Part shown: in pieces, positions 47,930 through 62,180 of the stretch
Position numbering within the stretch: position 1 is the stretch's first letter
Layout of the letters: every line of letters begins with the position of its first letter
Assembly: GCF_000499845.2 (NCBI RefSeq)
Contig: NC_023754.2
Coordinates: forward strand, 28,039,869-28,103,868
Length of the DNA: 64,000 nt
Source of the DNA: Phaseolus vulgaris
Taxonomy: Eukaryota > Streptophyta > Magnoliopsida > Fabales > Fabaceae
Direction: 5' to 3'
Made by a program: the position numbers and the translations under genes
The notes under the pieces: model-generated
Databases searched by the model: none
Told to the model about the DNA's origin: nothing
What the model saw: only the letters and a program-made list of their open reading frames with translations

Positions 47930-48310
47930 GGTCTGGATGAATTTTTTGTAGTCTCCATTCAAAAGTCTTTTGGAAACGAGGGTTCCTCCTGTGATGATAC
48001 TTTAACGCTCAAGTCACTAAGAGCATAAATATGAGTATAATATGAAATAAGAGTTGAGAGCACTCCCTGTGTTGTTTATTAGATGTTTAGGTGATGTCTT
48101 TCTGTAGAGCATAATCAGGTATATATAGACTGAATTGTAACCTCTTCACCTTTAGTCATGATTCTATCTTAATTGAGTCATTAAAGATGATTAAGTCTAA
48201 TTGATTGAGATCCCTTTACTTGTACTCCCTCATAATATTAGATACACAAGTCGAAAACGACCCATAAATGACCAAACATCGGGTTAGGTCCATAACCTAA
48301 CAATAACTAT
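47930..48310 (-). mobile_element. LTR-like repeat family L, copy 1
   Basis: On the minus strand reads ATGGACCTAACCCGATGTTT, then GATCTCAATCAATTAGACTT and a TATATATAC motif. The same order occurs on the plus strand at 56755-57010. Probably a retroelement LTR fragment with its TATA box; class not determined. Confidence 0.5.
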
Positions 48311-50258
48311 TGTAAAATCAGTGTAATGGTCACAATTTACAAAAATTTACACATGACTATTATTATCTTACATTACTACTATTATCTTGTATCTTTATAT
48401 GACTACTATTATCTTGTGTCTTTATTGTTTATTGATTTAAATATGGGAGAGTTTTTTATCAACATACTTTTTCATGCTGTACTAACTCATCTTTGGAGAG
48501 TATTTGAATTTTTCAAGTATATAAAATGCATTAAACAAAAAAATTACATAAGAAAAACAATAGAGGCACTTTAAATATGAAAAATCATTAAAATAATTAA
48601 AAGACTGAGTACCATAGTCGTGACATTATAACTAAGAATTAAAAATGGATGAACCGTGAGTGATATTGTCTACCTTTTGGGATCAGATCTAATTTGCTTT
48701 GATTTATTTTGTTTAAATCTATGTGTATATTTTTAATCTTATATTTTAATAAATATTAACAATAATGGTAATTTTTCAGCATAAGCAATATCCAAATGCA
48801 ATCTTCAAACGTCCCCACATGTTGAAGTAAGGTCCATAAAACTTTTCCACATAAAATCATGTTTGTACAAGTAGTGCAAAAGCTTGAGGGAGAATACACT
48901 TAAATGTATATAACTTATATTACTTTTTTATAGATTATGATAAATTAGGTGATGATATGAAAATGACTAATAATTTCAATAGAAATATGTTATGTCTAAC
49001 AACTCTAATATTTGATTTGGTATTTTGTGATTGTGTTTAGGTTCGTGTCGTCGTAAAATGTTTTTGACGAGTTAACAATTAGTTATCTGATAAGATTAGG
49101 TGAGCAAACTGAATTAATTTGTCATTATAGATTCAAAGTTGATATTCATAAATTTAAACTTTGCTTAATTCTTTTTGCTATTGATACCAATAATGTCATC
49201 TAATGTTAATGGAGAGGATCGCATGGTTTAAAAAAAATATTATATTTGTAAATATAAATGTGAGTAATATTTTTTAGGATATAGCTCGAATCCTAATTTA
49301 ATAATTATATAAAATATTATTTAAAAACTTTAAATATTATAAAATTAATAAAAATGTTTATTATAAATATTAAGAAATTGAATTTTTCATTATTTTACTT
49401 CACACGTCATTTTTTGCATTCCGACTTCAGTTAAACCATACAAATTACTTTTATTTTTTTAAGTTATCCTGTTATTTTGTTTAATCATAAAACTAAATGA
49501 CACATGAAATACATACCAAATATAATTTTTAAAGTAATATGCATCCAATGAAAATACACTATTTCGATTACTAATTATATATATTAGCTTTAAACTCAGG
49601 ACAAGAGCGTAGTTATAAATTCATAAATAGTTGCATTTATTTAAAATAATTATAAAATTGTAAGAGAATTTTATGTTATGGAAATAAAAAATGTTAACTT
49701 AAAAATATTTTATAATTTAGAAAAGTAATTAAAATGATAAAGACTTCAAATGTAATTTGCTTTAATTTTATAATATTTAAAATCTTAAATAATGTTTTAA
49801 ATAATTTAAATGAAAATTTGAATTAAATTAAGATGCAAACTATATACTAAAAGTATTACTCCAATTTACATTCATCAATGTAAGTTTTTTTAATTATAAG
49901 TTAATCAGTGAAACAAATCAAGGAAATACTAAAATTTCACTGTCTTATACCATATGAGTTGTCAAATTTTATTTAATGATTTTCATTTAACTTTATAGCT
50001 TTCAATAAAAAAAATGGTACAGAGAATATTCGTACTACTGCTGAACAAGTTTTTACTCAGCAAATGTTTCTAAATATTATTGATACATTTTTTGAAGTAA
50101 ACAGATTCTGCAAGTAGGAAAACGAATTCCAAGTTCTGAGATAGTTTTCCTTCTGAGTACATGTAAACACTTAATCTTGAAATCTATAGTAGTGATGAAT
50201 ATTATTGTAGGATGAAGAATTGTTAAGGGCTAAAATATTAAATGTCAAATTAAATGAG
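48311..50258. other. Intergenic region between the two Nudix genes
   Basis: About 1.9 kb of AT-rich DNA. An 82-codon frame at 48326-48574 is low complexity (Tyr-rich from TATTATTA repeats) and is rejected. No other gene or RNA seen. Confidence 0.4.
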
Positions 50259-51679
<1,421 letters not shown>

Positions 51680-52534
51680 GAACTTGTGGAGAAAAACTAT
51701 GTTCTCACAATACAAGCCATACTACATATATATAATGTTGTAATGCTATTTGAACTTGTAGAAGTTAATGAAAAGGGGTAGATGGTAGAATAGTATAGGT
51801 TTTATGATTGAATGACGTGAAAGAATACCTGTTTTTGGCAACAAATATTAATGTCCTTGAAATGGAAAAGCTTCCATATATGAATGGTTGCATCTTTTTC
51901 GTCCTACTCCTACCACATTATAATCATCTTCATTCTTTATCACTAACAACCAACATTGAATAACGTGTCTCCCTCCAGTTTCCTGTAAAAACAAATACAG
52001 CTTCAAGGTTTATGTTCTCCTACACATACAATGCATATATTTCTATATTTAACATACTTGCATGGTTATTGTAGTTTTATTAGATATAAACGTTTTAACG
52101 ATCAGACACTTCACTAACCTGTATTAGATACTTGATGTTTTGGCTTTAAAATAATGATTATTTTATAAAGAGTCTATAAGATTTGCATTAGGATGTATTT
52201 AGTGGTGCGAACATTAAATGATTGTGGGTTTAACGTGCTTATTTCATTATTATGCGTGTCGAGTGGCTAAACCATCTACTTCTTATAAATTTTTATACAT
52301 GTTTATTTTAACTGTTTCACCGGTTTTCTTTTGTTCCAGTTTCATATTCAGTCGTATTAAACTTTTGGTATGTGTTTTAGTGTATGTATTTTCGGTGCAT
52401 ATTGATTCTGTTTTCTTTTCTACCTTGTTGGAACCCATAAGTAGTAGACAAGTAAAATATATAAGATTACTAGTATTTCATAAATCTACATTCATATATA
52501 TGTATATATATATATAAATATTTTTCAATATTAT
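51680..52534. other. Upstream region of Nudix copy 2
   Basis: AT-rich; a 99-codon plus-strand frame at 52218-52517 has no protein-like features. No gene is called. Confidence 0.4.
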
Positions 52535-52795
52535 TGTTGGAGATCCTACATCGACTAGAGATTAGAACCTTTCATAGTATATAAGTGGGTGCAAACCTCA
52601 TCCCATGAATCGGTTTTATGAGTTGAGTTAGGCTTAAAGTATCATAGTCATTTTAAGTTTATCCTAGCGAGTGTTTGTGTTGGACCTATCGTGTCATCCG
52701 CTATCAAACCGTTATTGGACCACCCATAATATATAGTTTCACGCACGAGTTGGTAGTCTCGGCGTGGGAGGTGTATTGGAGATCTGCACAATAAT
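52535..52795 (+). mobile_element. TRIM-like LTR (most complete copy)
   Basis: Begins TGTTGGAGATCCTACATCGA, contains CTAGAGATTAG, a TATATAAGTGGGTGCAAACC block, GGTTTTATGAGTTGAGTTAG and GTTATTGGACCACCCATAAT, and ends TTGGAGATCTGCACA. The TG...CA termini fit an LTR. Relatives in this window are at 10850-11125, 34115-34330 and 39955-40105. Known legume TRIM and small LTR elements begin with a nearly identical TGTTGGARATCC motif. Confidence 0.65.
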
Positions 52796-55700
52796 TATTA
52801 CAATGTTTTCCTTTTCAATATTTTTTTTATTTTCCAATTAATTGATGACAGAGGATTGCACAACCTAAGTAAAATATTTTGACTATACAAATCATAAAGA
52901 TTCTCGAAACACAAATTGTGAAATAAGAAAATCTAAAAGATAAGAAAATAATAATCAGGAGTGCGTGATTTATTTATCCATTCTTTTAACCTAAGTTCGA
53001 GAGTGAGAGTTTATAATGTTATGGTTCAAACACGATCTTTTTAGATTCAATCTCAATAATATTTTTAACAGATAGTGGATTAACTTTAAGAATAAAATAC
53101 GATAATTAAATTTATTTAATAAGGAAATAATTAAAAAAAAAACAAAAGGAAAGAGGGCTAGAAAGTGTAGAGTTTCTTGCTTGAACAAATATAGATTAAA
53201 CATTAATATGAATATGTATCGGACACAGACATGTAAAAGAAACATGTGAAGTATCTGAAAATGTAAAGTAAGTGAAAGTATCCGGTTTTCTATAATCCTA
53301 AAATGACATTTAAGACACGTGACAGTGGAATTCGTGAAACTATATATGGAATATCAGAAATTGAAAAATGTTTAATGCAACAAGTTGACAGCTAGTGAAG
53401 GAATTAGAAATGTAGTGAATATTTATTCATCTTGTTAGGTATTAAGATTGTGTTGTTCCTCTTCTGGAGTTTGGACCTTCTTTTTGCTACCCACTCACAT
53501 TAAGGCCCACTTATCAGTCCATATCCAAAATACCGGTTTTTAATGCAAAACTCCTTGGATTCCATTTCATTATTTTATACTATTTACATAATATTATTTT
53601 TTTTAATTTTTCGTGCATTTGAGTCGTCTTTTAGCATTATAACTACTAATGCAGATCTAGAAACATTGATGATAAAAGTATTCTATTTAATGAGATTAAA
53701 GTGGATAAGTCTAATGACGAGTTTCAAAGGATAAATAAAAGAATTAGGATTTTTTACGCAATTTATTTTTAAAATCTCTTCAACATTCTAATGGAAAACT
53801 AAAGGTGAAATAAAAAAATATTTTAAGAAAGATCTGTTGGGGTGGTAGAACGAAAAGTCTGACCTTAATATTATTTCAGTGTGTAAAAAGATATGAAAAA
53901 AAAAACACTTTTCAATTTCATAATCTGGAAAACTTGTGTTGTATCATATTGAAAAATTAAGAAGTTGTGACTATTAAATGTTATTGTTAGTTTTGTTCTG
54001 TGATTTTGTTGCTTGCATTAGGTTTTTATTTTTGTTTAGAAAAGTATGACGACAAAAAGAATTATTTTTTCGAACTCAAATTGGTGGCGACAATGGAAGA
54101 AGATGAGGATTACGAGAATTATGTGTCTGTGGCTAAGTATAGTAGAAAACCATTATTGCTGCTGAAGATGATTTCTAGAAATTGAGTGGTTGAATCTAAG
54201 TCTAGTCTACTGTTTAAAGTATCACATATGATAAAAAAATAACTCAAAATTAGTGTGGCAAAGTAGATTGTTCAACAATATTTTATATTTTATTTTTTTT
54301 GGTAGTGTTATAGATCTCTTTCAACTAATGCATTTAGTTAGTGAAAAATCATAATTTTCAGTTAAATGGTTATTATTTCAGGTCATATTCTTTTTCTTAT
54401 ATTCTTTCTCAAATTAATTACAATATCACATACTTAGTTCATCATTACCATAATTAATATAATTAATGTCATCTCTTTATCAGAAGTAAAGTAAATAATA
54501 TTTTTTTTTTGTCATTTTCAGATATTGATATCGGATTTGCTTTTATCCTATTATTAAGCTCGATATGAACTCATAGATAGTCTTGGAAGCATTTCTCTAA
54601 TTATTTTCTTTTCTCTTTAGTTTTTTAAATTATTTTTATAGTGTTAAATGAATTGACTAACATTTAACATAAACTTAAACATTTAGCTATATATTGAAAC
54701 CAGAACGTATAGTTTTAAAATTACAAAAAAAAAAACTTAGATGCAGAACCACACAAAGTAAGTTAAACTCTATAAAAGGTCTACTTGAATATAACTACCA
54801 ACAGAGTATGAGATTATATTAATTAGAGATATTTTGAGTAAGAGATTAATTTAATTAGACTTATACTTGCATACAAAAGGGACACCAAATATTTCAGATT
54901 AATTCGTTTTCAGTTATAAATCACAATAATTAATTAATTTGTCTTCTGTCATAATGTAAATCATATTTTAAAATTTTAATTTAACCTTTAAATTCAACTG
55001 TCATTTTAATTTGTTTCTCTTGTGTTTAATTTTGTTTAGTTAGTAATGGTTTAAAAAATAAGATGTTGAGTCTATTTGAAAGAATGACATTATTACTTTA
55101 TGATACTCTATACTTGTGATTTTTGTGTACATGAAAAAAAGTTAGCTTCGTTTTATTTGTTATTATAAAAATAATTCATAAATAAGAACTACCATAAGAG
55201 TTATAAATAAAATTATTGTTTTAATATAATTTCATGAACATAAGTTATATAAAAAAAACATTAAACATGAATTCCTAAATTAAAATAATATTTTTTATTC
55301 ATAAACAGCACTCATGAAACAAATTCTAAGTATTTATTTGATAATCTCTTATATAACACATGCTTAATGCTGAGCCATAATCAATTCGTGTGAATAAACT
55401 TTGCGGTATGAAATGGGCCATAAGAAAAAAATTTAAATTTGGAAAATTAAAGAGAAAAAGGAAAAGAACCTTTCCTGGGCCCTAGGCTATTCCCTCTTCG
55501 GCCCTATGGCTGTAGCATTAGTTTACGTGTTGGTATTTTTTCATGATTTTATAAAACAATCACTTTAATCTTTAATTTTATTTAAAATGTTATTTTTTTG
55601 TAAAATATGTATTCAATATTTAAAAAATAAAAATAAAAATAAATTTAACATACTATTAGAATTGAATACTTTATCCAAAAAATATTGAAATCATTTTATT

Positions 55701-56303
55701 TTAAAAAAATGACAATTGAAATTATTAAAATTTTGATGTATTTGAAATATTTAAATTTTTTGAAAATTTCCATTTAAACACTAAGCTTTGTTCGTGTTGA
55801 AAAAGTGACTTCAGCAAATAATTATGATAAAAAGTAAATTTGGCAGTGAAATTAATACATTTTAGGGATAGGGTTACTTCTTACTTAGGGTGTTTTGAAA
55901 GTTGTTTTAAGAAAAAGAAACATTTAAGAGTAGTTTGATAGAAGATTATTGGTTCATAATTAGACATTAAGATAGACCGATGAAGTTGGTGATGAGAATT
56001 ATCAAGCATAATTGATCACCTACTAATTAGGTACTCTTTCCACCCACCACTATCATCTACCACTTCTTCTGCAATTATTTTCCACCCTCCATTACTAAAT
56101 CTAATTACTTCTTTTATAACCTTCTCAGACAATTTCAAAAAGTACCCATTTCTTAGGTTGCACCAAACCCAAAATTTACAATTTGCATACTTTGGGTGAG
56201 TTTCAAAGCATGTAAATGAAATTATTCAACTAGTGGTATTGCACCTGATTTTTCACTAAATATCATTTGCTAAACTCTCATAAAATAAAATGCATGATTA
56301 CTA
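52796..56303. other. Long AT-rich intergenic region
   Basis: No intact gene. At about 54091-54150 (plus) an ATG-led frame reads MEEDEDYENYVSVAKYSRK, close to the N-terminus of plant DDX41-type DEAD-box RNA helicases; it lasts only 31 codons and has no helicase motifs after it, so it may be a relic. The rest is repetitive AT-rich DNA. Confidence 0.4.
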
Positions 56304-56590
56304 ATACTCTTTCCGTTCCGAAGTTATAGTTATTTTAACTATTTAGTTTTGTTCCAAAACTATAATTATTTTATAAATTCAAAATAACATTTATAAAGTT
56401 TTTTTTTTCATTATACCCTTATTTATATTATATCTATCAGAATAAGTTTTACAGAACTATTACATTAAATTATGATATTTTACTCTACAATCTTAGTAAT
56501 TAATGTTTTCTGAATGATGGTGTGCTAATATAAAACAACTACTCCCGCTAAACCAAAATACAAACAAAAAGAAGTAATATTTGGTAGAGT
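56304..56590. mobile_element. Possible MITE
   Basis: Begins ACTCTTTCCGTTCCGAAGTT and ends in ACTACTCCCGCTAAACCAAA. Such (C/T)TC(C/T)(C/T)TCCGTTCC starts with an inverted GGGAGTA partner are typical of small plant DNA-transposon derivatives. The arms match poorly here. Confidence 0.35.
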
Positions 56591-56754
56591 TAAATATAAA
56601 CAAATTTTAGTTTCCTAAACTCTACTTCAAATTATTATTTCAAAAATATTTTTATCTTTAAACCTAATCACCATTCTCAATAAATATATTTGAGATTAGT
56701 TTATGAAAAATATCACCTTATTGAACAAAAACAAAAATATTAAATGAACTTGTA

Positions 56755-57010
56755 AGGCCATAGACCTAACCCGATTGTTGGTAATTTATGGTCGTTATCC
56801 GACCTTCATATTTAGTGTAATGTCATAGTCATGAGATCTCAATCAATTAATTTTAATCACTCAATTAAAATAAAATCAAGACCATAAAGATAGAGGGTAG
56901 AGTTTTGTCCATATATACCATGTAACACTCTACCAGAAAGATCATATAATACATACCGGTAAAAGATACACTTATCATCACTGTTTCAAATGTTTTAGGT
57001 CAGAGATCGC
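56755..57010 (+). mobile_element. LTR-like repeat family L, copy 2
   Basis: Shares CATAGACCTAACCCGATTGT, ATTTATGG, GATCTCAATCAATTAATTTT and a TATATACC motif with the inverted copy at 47930-48310. Fragment, noncoding. Confidence 0.5.
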
Positions 57011-57594
57011 CTACATTTTGTCTGAAACAGAACTTAACTAACATTCTTAATCAATGTGAAAATATTCAAGTTTGCTTATAAGAGTCCGGTAGTAATATAG
57101 TATTGGAAGGGAGAGCAAGTATTCTGGTAAAAACATACAAATGTTTCTGTGTATTACTTTTGTAACATATAATTCTAAATGGAACAGAAACAATAGCAAG
57201 TTGCAAAAGCCATCTGAAAATGGTAACTATAAACCATGCGGAAGTCAACAGCATGATCACATCTTGGAAATTTTCTATTACAACATATAAGGAAAAAGAA
57301 TAGATATATTGTTCTATCTACAATCTGTCTCTTCCTTGAATATACAAGATTGAAAAGAAGAAAATAAACAGAAGCAATCAACAAATCACACCCACAACAG
57401 GTCTTTGACACATTCTCTGCAGTGGTTTGAATTTCAGTCACACTCGTATGCACAATTGGAAGCAATCCAATAAATAAATAAGTTGGCTTTTTGGTTGACC
57501 TTTTATGGATTGTAACCAATTCAGTTCCACACAAGTTATCAAAAAAGCTTGATACTTAAAAATTGTGCTCTACCTTTGTCACCATATCGAGAAC

Positions 57595-60210
57595 TCATTG
57601 CACTCCTTGAACCACAGTTTTCTGGGCAGTTGGTGGATAAGATAATCTCCTAGCTTTTGAATTGCCTTTTGCATTGGCAGAAGGAGGAGGCCCTTTTGCA
57701 ATGGCTAAAGGAGGTTTAACTGAGACTGGAGTTTTTGGTGTTGATGCGTTCTTATCCTTCTCAACCTTGTTTGGTTGCTTATGTTGAGCTTTCTCTGGGG
57801 TGACAGATAAACTGGAGATACGGCTTTCCCAAGGTCGAGCAGCAATCCACCGTTCCTTCCAGCTCCAACCCCAATTAGCCTTGCTAACTTCATAACTACC
57901 AAGCACTTGGCTCTGACTAGAGTTGGCCCTCCACTGATATGATTCATAATATATGCATGCAATGTGATTATCAGTTGGATAAGGTAATAAAAGATATTGA
58001 GACATTCCTAAGACTAACAAACCTACCTGATGGGAAAAGGCATATGCCATGGCTCTTTCGCGCTTAACTGCTGCTTCTTCCCTCTGATGTATCTTTCCAA
58101 GGATTTCCTCCATGGTTTCAGAACCACCAGACCATTCAACCTGCAATTTATGCTATCTAGTGCTCAGAACAAGACTAACTGAATTATGTTCAAAGAATAT
58201 TATGTATCTAGTGAAATAGAGAAGGCAATATTCCAGGAAGACCATAAATTTCCCAGAAAAATATAAACACTACTAATAATTTCTCACCACTATGAAATAA
58301 CTGAGACAACTAAAATACATCAATAGGCTCTTCATCAAATAGACAGATGAAAATTTAGATTCAGTTAGTGATAGCATTGGAAGAAGATACGACATTTTTT
58401 TAAGCAACAGGATGTCACAGTTGACATGTAACCTTTTCCCTTAAACATTAAGTTAGAAGTTCGATCTAAGCTCTGTGCGTATGAGAAGACTTTTGTTAGT
58501 AGATGTCATCCCCCCTTAGATAGATCTTAGTACCTCGAGATATATTAGTCTTGCCTCTCGGCCTAGGGATACTCCAGGTTCACAAAAAAATGGTCTTTTA
58601 AAAAAATTTAAGACTGGAACAAGCTTAAAGAAAATGAGGGCAAAGCAAACTCAAGATTACCTCCAGATCATGAAGTTTTGCTTCCAGTTTTAATTGAGAC
58701 TCTAGTTTCTTCCTCCTGATCCTGTCTTCTGTTACCATACATATTCGACGATCTCTGATCTCACCTTGTATCTTGCTCCATGAGTGAAGATATGTTATAG
58801 CTGCACTGGCTTGCTTTGTAACAGTGAAACCTTCTGTTAGGATCTTCAGTTTTGAAAATCCTTTCATGCGACGTAAAGCCTTTCTAGCCTGGACAGTTTA
58901 AAAGTCAGAGTTACAAAATAAACACCAGTCAAAGATATTAAGACATGTTTGGACTATAATAAATAAGTAACACAAATCTACATCTGAATGCCTCTAATAC
59001 TAATCATCAGCAAGCATAAATCAAGAGTTGATTAGTAAAAAATTTACCAATTCATGTTTGTTTTGAAGAATTATAGCATGCAATTATAATTAATGAAAAG
59101 GAAAAAGGTGTCAAGATAGAGAGATAAAATATCACTCTTCGCTCAAAAAACAATAGGAGAATTTAAAAATCCACTTTGCACGTAACAATATGAAAAAGAA
59201 TGAATCTCCAATCCCACGAACATTATGAAAAACAAGGGTCAATTGAACCCTTGCCGTCCTAATGTATTAGTCAAATTCAGCACTTAATTCATAAAATTAA
59301 GAACACAGCAGATTTGATTTAATGACATTTTGCAATGCCCTTCGCATCATGCAATGCAGTAGATATAGCTTGAATAATACCACTAGTGTGTGTAAACATA
59401 GTAATTTAATTCCACAGTATTATGTCTACTCTGCAATATTTTTAGTTTTTCTGTAAACAAAAACTCAGCAATCATACATCCCTCTAAAATGAAATCAGAA
59501 ATCTGGCATACAAGCAATAACGGTACAGTACTACATAAACATTGACAATGGAAAAATGAAATAATATATACAGAATTATGATTGCTAAAGATGCTCAATA
59601 AAAAATGTCAGACTAGAGTTATCATACACATATATTATAAAAGAACCTCTCTGCACATTTTTCAACTGAACACACCTTATAAGCTCGGAATGCAGTCTGG
59701 ATCCTTGTTGCAGCAATAGTTTCAACTGACACCCCAGGTGAGACAAGGTTTTCACTTTTAATACCATTTGCTAAATCACTAGACTCTTTTCCAGTATAAT
59801 TGTCTGACTTTGATGCATTTAGTTTCTCTTGAGCTAAGATACCCTGTCTCAAAATGTGGCCAGACAGAGATAGAAATATTCTGGTTACAAGGGCTCATGA
59901 AAAATATATTGAAATACTTGATAAAAATGGTATTTCTGCAGCCTAACATAAACAAAGCAATTAAGTTTTTGTAAACAACATTACTGTGCATCATCATATG
60001 CATGATCATTCCAAACTCAGTTAAAATACGGTTTAAAAAATAGCTACATTCATTTAGAGGTGTATTGCAGTCAGAAATATTGAATGACCTTATAGTTTAT
60101 AGAGGGCTTCTAAACTAACTTTGCTCTTCATTTTATAGCAACAACGTACTGGACAGTATGTTAGTCTTTTAAATTATAGAAAAGAACTTAAGATTCATTT
60201 TCGTAACAAC

Positions 60211-60244
<34 letters not shown>

Positions 60245-60673
60245 GTTATTTTCATAAGCACTCCTGACGAGTTATACTTATCCAAGTACTTATATCATAA
60301 AATAAATCCAAATAAGTAGTAAATAAGTTCTTCCAATCAGACCCTGGGTATGGGTCTAGAGCCAACTTACTACAGTTTTGTCCTTTATTGGAAATGAGAA
60401 CTGCAATTATATAAAGGCTTTTATCTCTATATCACGACGTAAATAATTTAAGATAAAGGGGCATCAAAACTCAAGTTAATTCAATAGTTTAGGAGAATAA
60501 TGGAGGTATAGAGGTTTAAAAACAACAGATTGACATTTCTGCAATTTAATCCATGCAAGGATTAGAAAAAAAGACTACAAATGATAGGAAGTACATTGTA
60601 CCTTTGCTTTCTTTGATCGGCCTTTCTTTGATTTTCTTAAGCTAATTATTGTCTTAAACCAATGTGAACCCAT
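57595..60673 (-). CDS. IQ67-domain (IQD) calmodulin-binding protein
   Basis: Plant IQD scaffold that binds calmodulin and typically associates with microtubules, plasma membrane or nucleus. Five exons: 60602-60673, 59676-59843, 58661-58888, 58027-58140, 57595-57933; 921 nt, 306 aa, all phase 0. The start MGSHWFKTIISLRKSKKGRS is a basic, IQD-typical N-terminus. The IQ67 domain begins at residue 72: IQTAFRAYK, then ARKALRRMKG. A phase-0 intron interrupts the IQ motif, the conserved hallmark intron of this family. Further Arg/Lys-rich calmodulin-type helices follow (RDRRICMVTEDRIRRKKLES). Exon 5 has GWSWKERWIAARPWESR, a conserved IQD block, then a basic Pro/Ser/Lys tail. A CCAG acceptor about 38 bp upstream of the ATG suggests a 5' UTR intron with the first exon near 61300-61400. 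Intron 1 contains an (AAT)n repeat. The subfamily number is not assigned. Confidence 0.93.
60211..60243. repeat. (AAT)n microsatellite
   Basis: About ten AAT/TAA units inside the first coding intron of the IQD gene. Confidence 0.9.
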
Positions 60674-60711
60674 TCTTGATGCGAAGTAACTTCTTTCAAA
60701 ATAACATAGCC

Positions 60712-62106
60712 CTGGAAATATACCAAACATTAGCATCTTATCTCACTCTTCATTAATACACATTCAGGCCTTAGAAAGTTAGACACTTAGACTTCTAAAC
60801 ATTAGTCTATGTAGAAATACATGATTTTAAAGCTTGATAAGGGAATTTCGTGTGTACATTGTTTTATAAAAAAAGTCCAATGCATATACTATATTCAACC
60901 AATGAAAAATTCTGTCCCAAATATACATAGTATGGATCCTATCAGAAATCACACTAGGATCAGAAAAGCTTACACACAATTTCAGACACTACAAAAAGAA
61001 AGCAGCAAATTTAACATATTGAAGCTAAATGTAATGAAAATATAGGACATGCTGTTATAGTTGATAAAAAAAAAACGACTATTTGTTGTCTTCCCAGAAA
61101 TAATAACAGCCAAGTCAGCGAAACTTCCAAGAGAAAACAAAACAAACTCATAATGTGATCTACCAAAAACAGCACATCAAAAACATGGATCAAGAACTCA
61201 ACCTCTGGAAAAGAAACGATGAATATGTCCAAAATGAACATTAAAATGGGTTTCCCAGCATCACAAAAAAAGAAAGAAAAATGCAAGTGGGGTGAGAAAG
61301 ACAGGCATACCAGAGAAGTTCCAAAGGAGACCCCTTTTCTTTCCTGAACTGGCAACGTAGCAATGGGGTGTGGGGAAAATGATATATTAGTGTAGAAGTA
61401 AAGAGGAAGAAAAGTAGAGAACGAAGAGAGAGAGAGAGAAAGAGTGAGGAAAAGAATAAAAGGTGGGTGTGAAATGTGGATTGCCATGGCCCAATACCAG
61501 CCATAGTTCTATAAGTTGAAGGAAAGATGAATGTAAGTCCAAAAATGAAATAAATATAAAAGGAAAAGACTTTATGTATGTGAAAGCGACGACCGACGAA
61601 TACATGATAAGATGGGGTGAGGGTAGTCTTGCGCTGTTGCCCTGAACGGACCCACATAGATATTATCGTAATATGGCATACATAGTTGGTTGGATTTTTG
61701 GAGAACTCGACAAGGAACCCTAAAATGACACCACAACAAATTCTATTCTACCAATCTTTTCATCTTCACGCTTTGCTTTATCTCCTCTGCTATTTTTACA
61801 TATTCTTTGAAGGGAGTTTCTTACAATTTTTAATATTTTCTATTTGTAGTAAAATGATAACCAACAAAAATTATACATTTGCAAAAGGGGATTTATTTTA
61901 TATTATTGAAGATTATTAGTATATATATATATGGTAGAGACAAAACAGATAGATGGGTATAATTTGTTGTGGGATCATCTGGTGCAGGCAAGTGTATTAG
62001 ATCCTTAAATTAAGGTTCCGACGTGGAAGGTTGTCGGCCGTTGGTGAAAAATCAACTCATGACAGATAGGAACATAAATTAAAAAAAATAATAATAATAT
62101 AAAAAC
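60712..62106. other. IQD 5' UTR intron and promoter region
   Basis: On the minus strand a probable noncoding first exon ends near TTGGAACTTCTCTG, followed by the donor GTATGCC at about 61311. Upstream is a (CT)n-rich stretch (61420-61445). Overlapping minus-strand frames here are Ser/Leu/Phe-rich by composition and not called. Confidence 0.4.
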
Positions 62107-62180
62107 TGGTCCCGACGAGGCTCGAACTCGCGACCTCCGACTCATAAGACCAGCGCTCTAACCAACTGAGCTACGGGACA
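62107..62180 (-). tRNA. tRNA-Ile(UAU)-like gene
   Basis: A 74-nt cloverleaf fits on the minus strand. D arm TAGCTCAGTTGGTTAGAGC and T arm GCGAGTTCGAGCCTCGT are canonical and act as the internal pol III promoter (A and B boxes). The acceptor stem pairs GTCCCG with CGGGAC, but the first pair (T1:C72) is mismatched. The anticodon loop reads CTTATGA, giving anticodon UAU for isoleucine. The anticodon stem CTGGT/GTCGG has two Watson-Crick and three G-U pairs, and position 37 is G where A is usual for this type. It is either a real tRNA-Ile(UAU) or a mildly decayed copy. Confidence 0.72.

Noticed and set aside
52218..52517. 99-codon plus-strand frame
   Set aside because: Hydrophobic composition from T-rich sequence, no motif, no supporting promoter or homologue.
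61011..61657. Three overlapping minus-strand Ser/Leu/Phe-rich frames upstream of the IQD gene
   Set aside because: They cover a pyrimidine-rich probable 5' UTR and promoter; no homology recognised and frames overlap each other.
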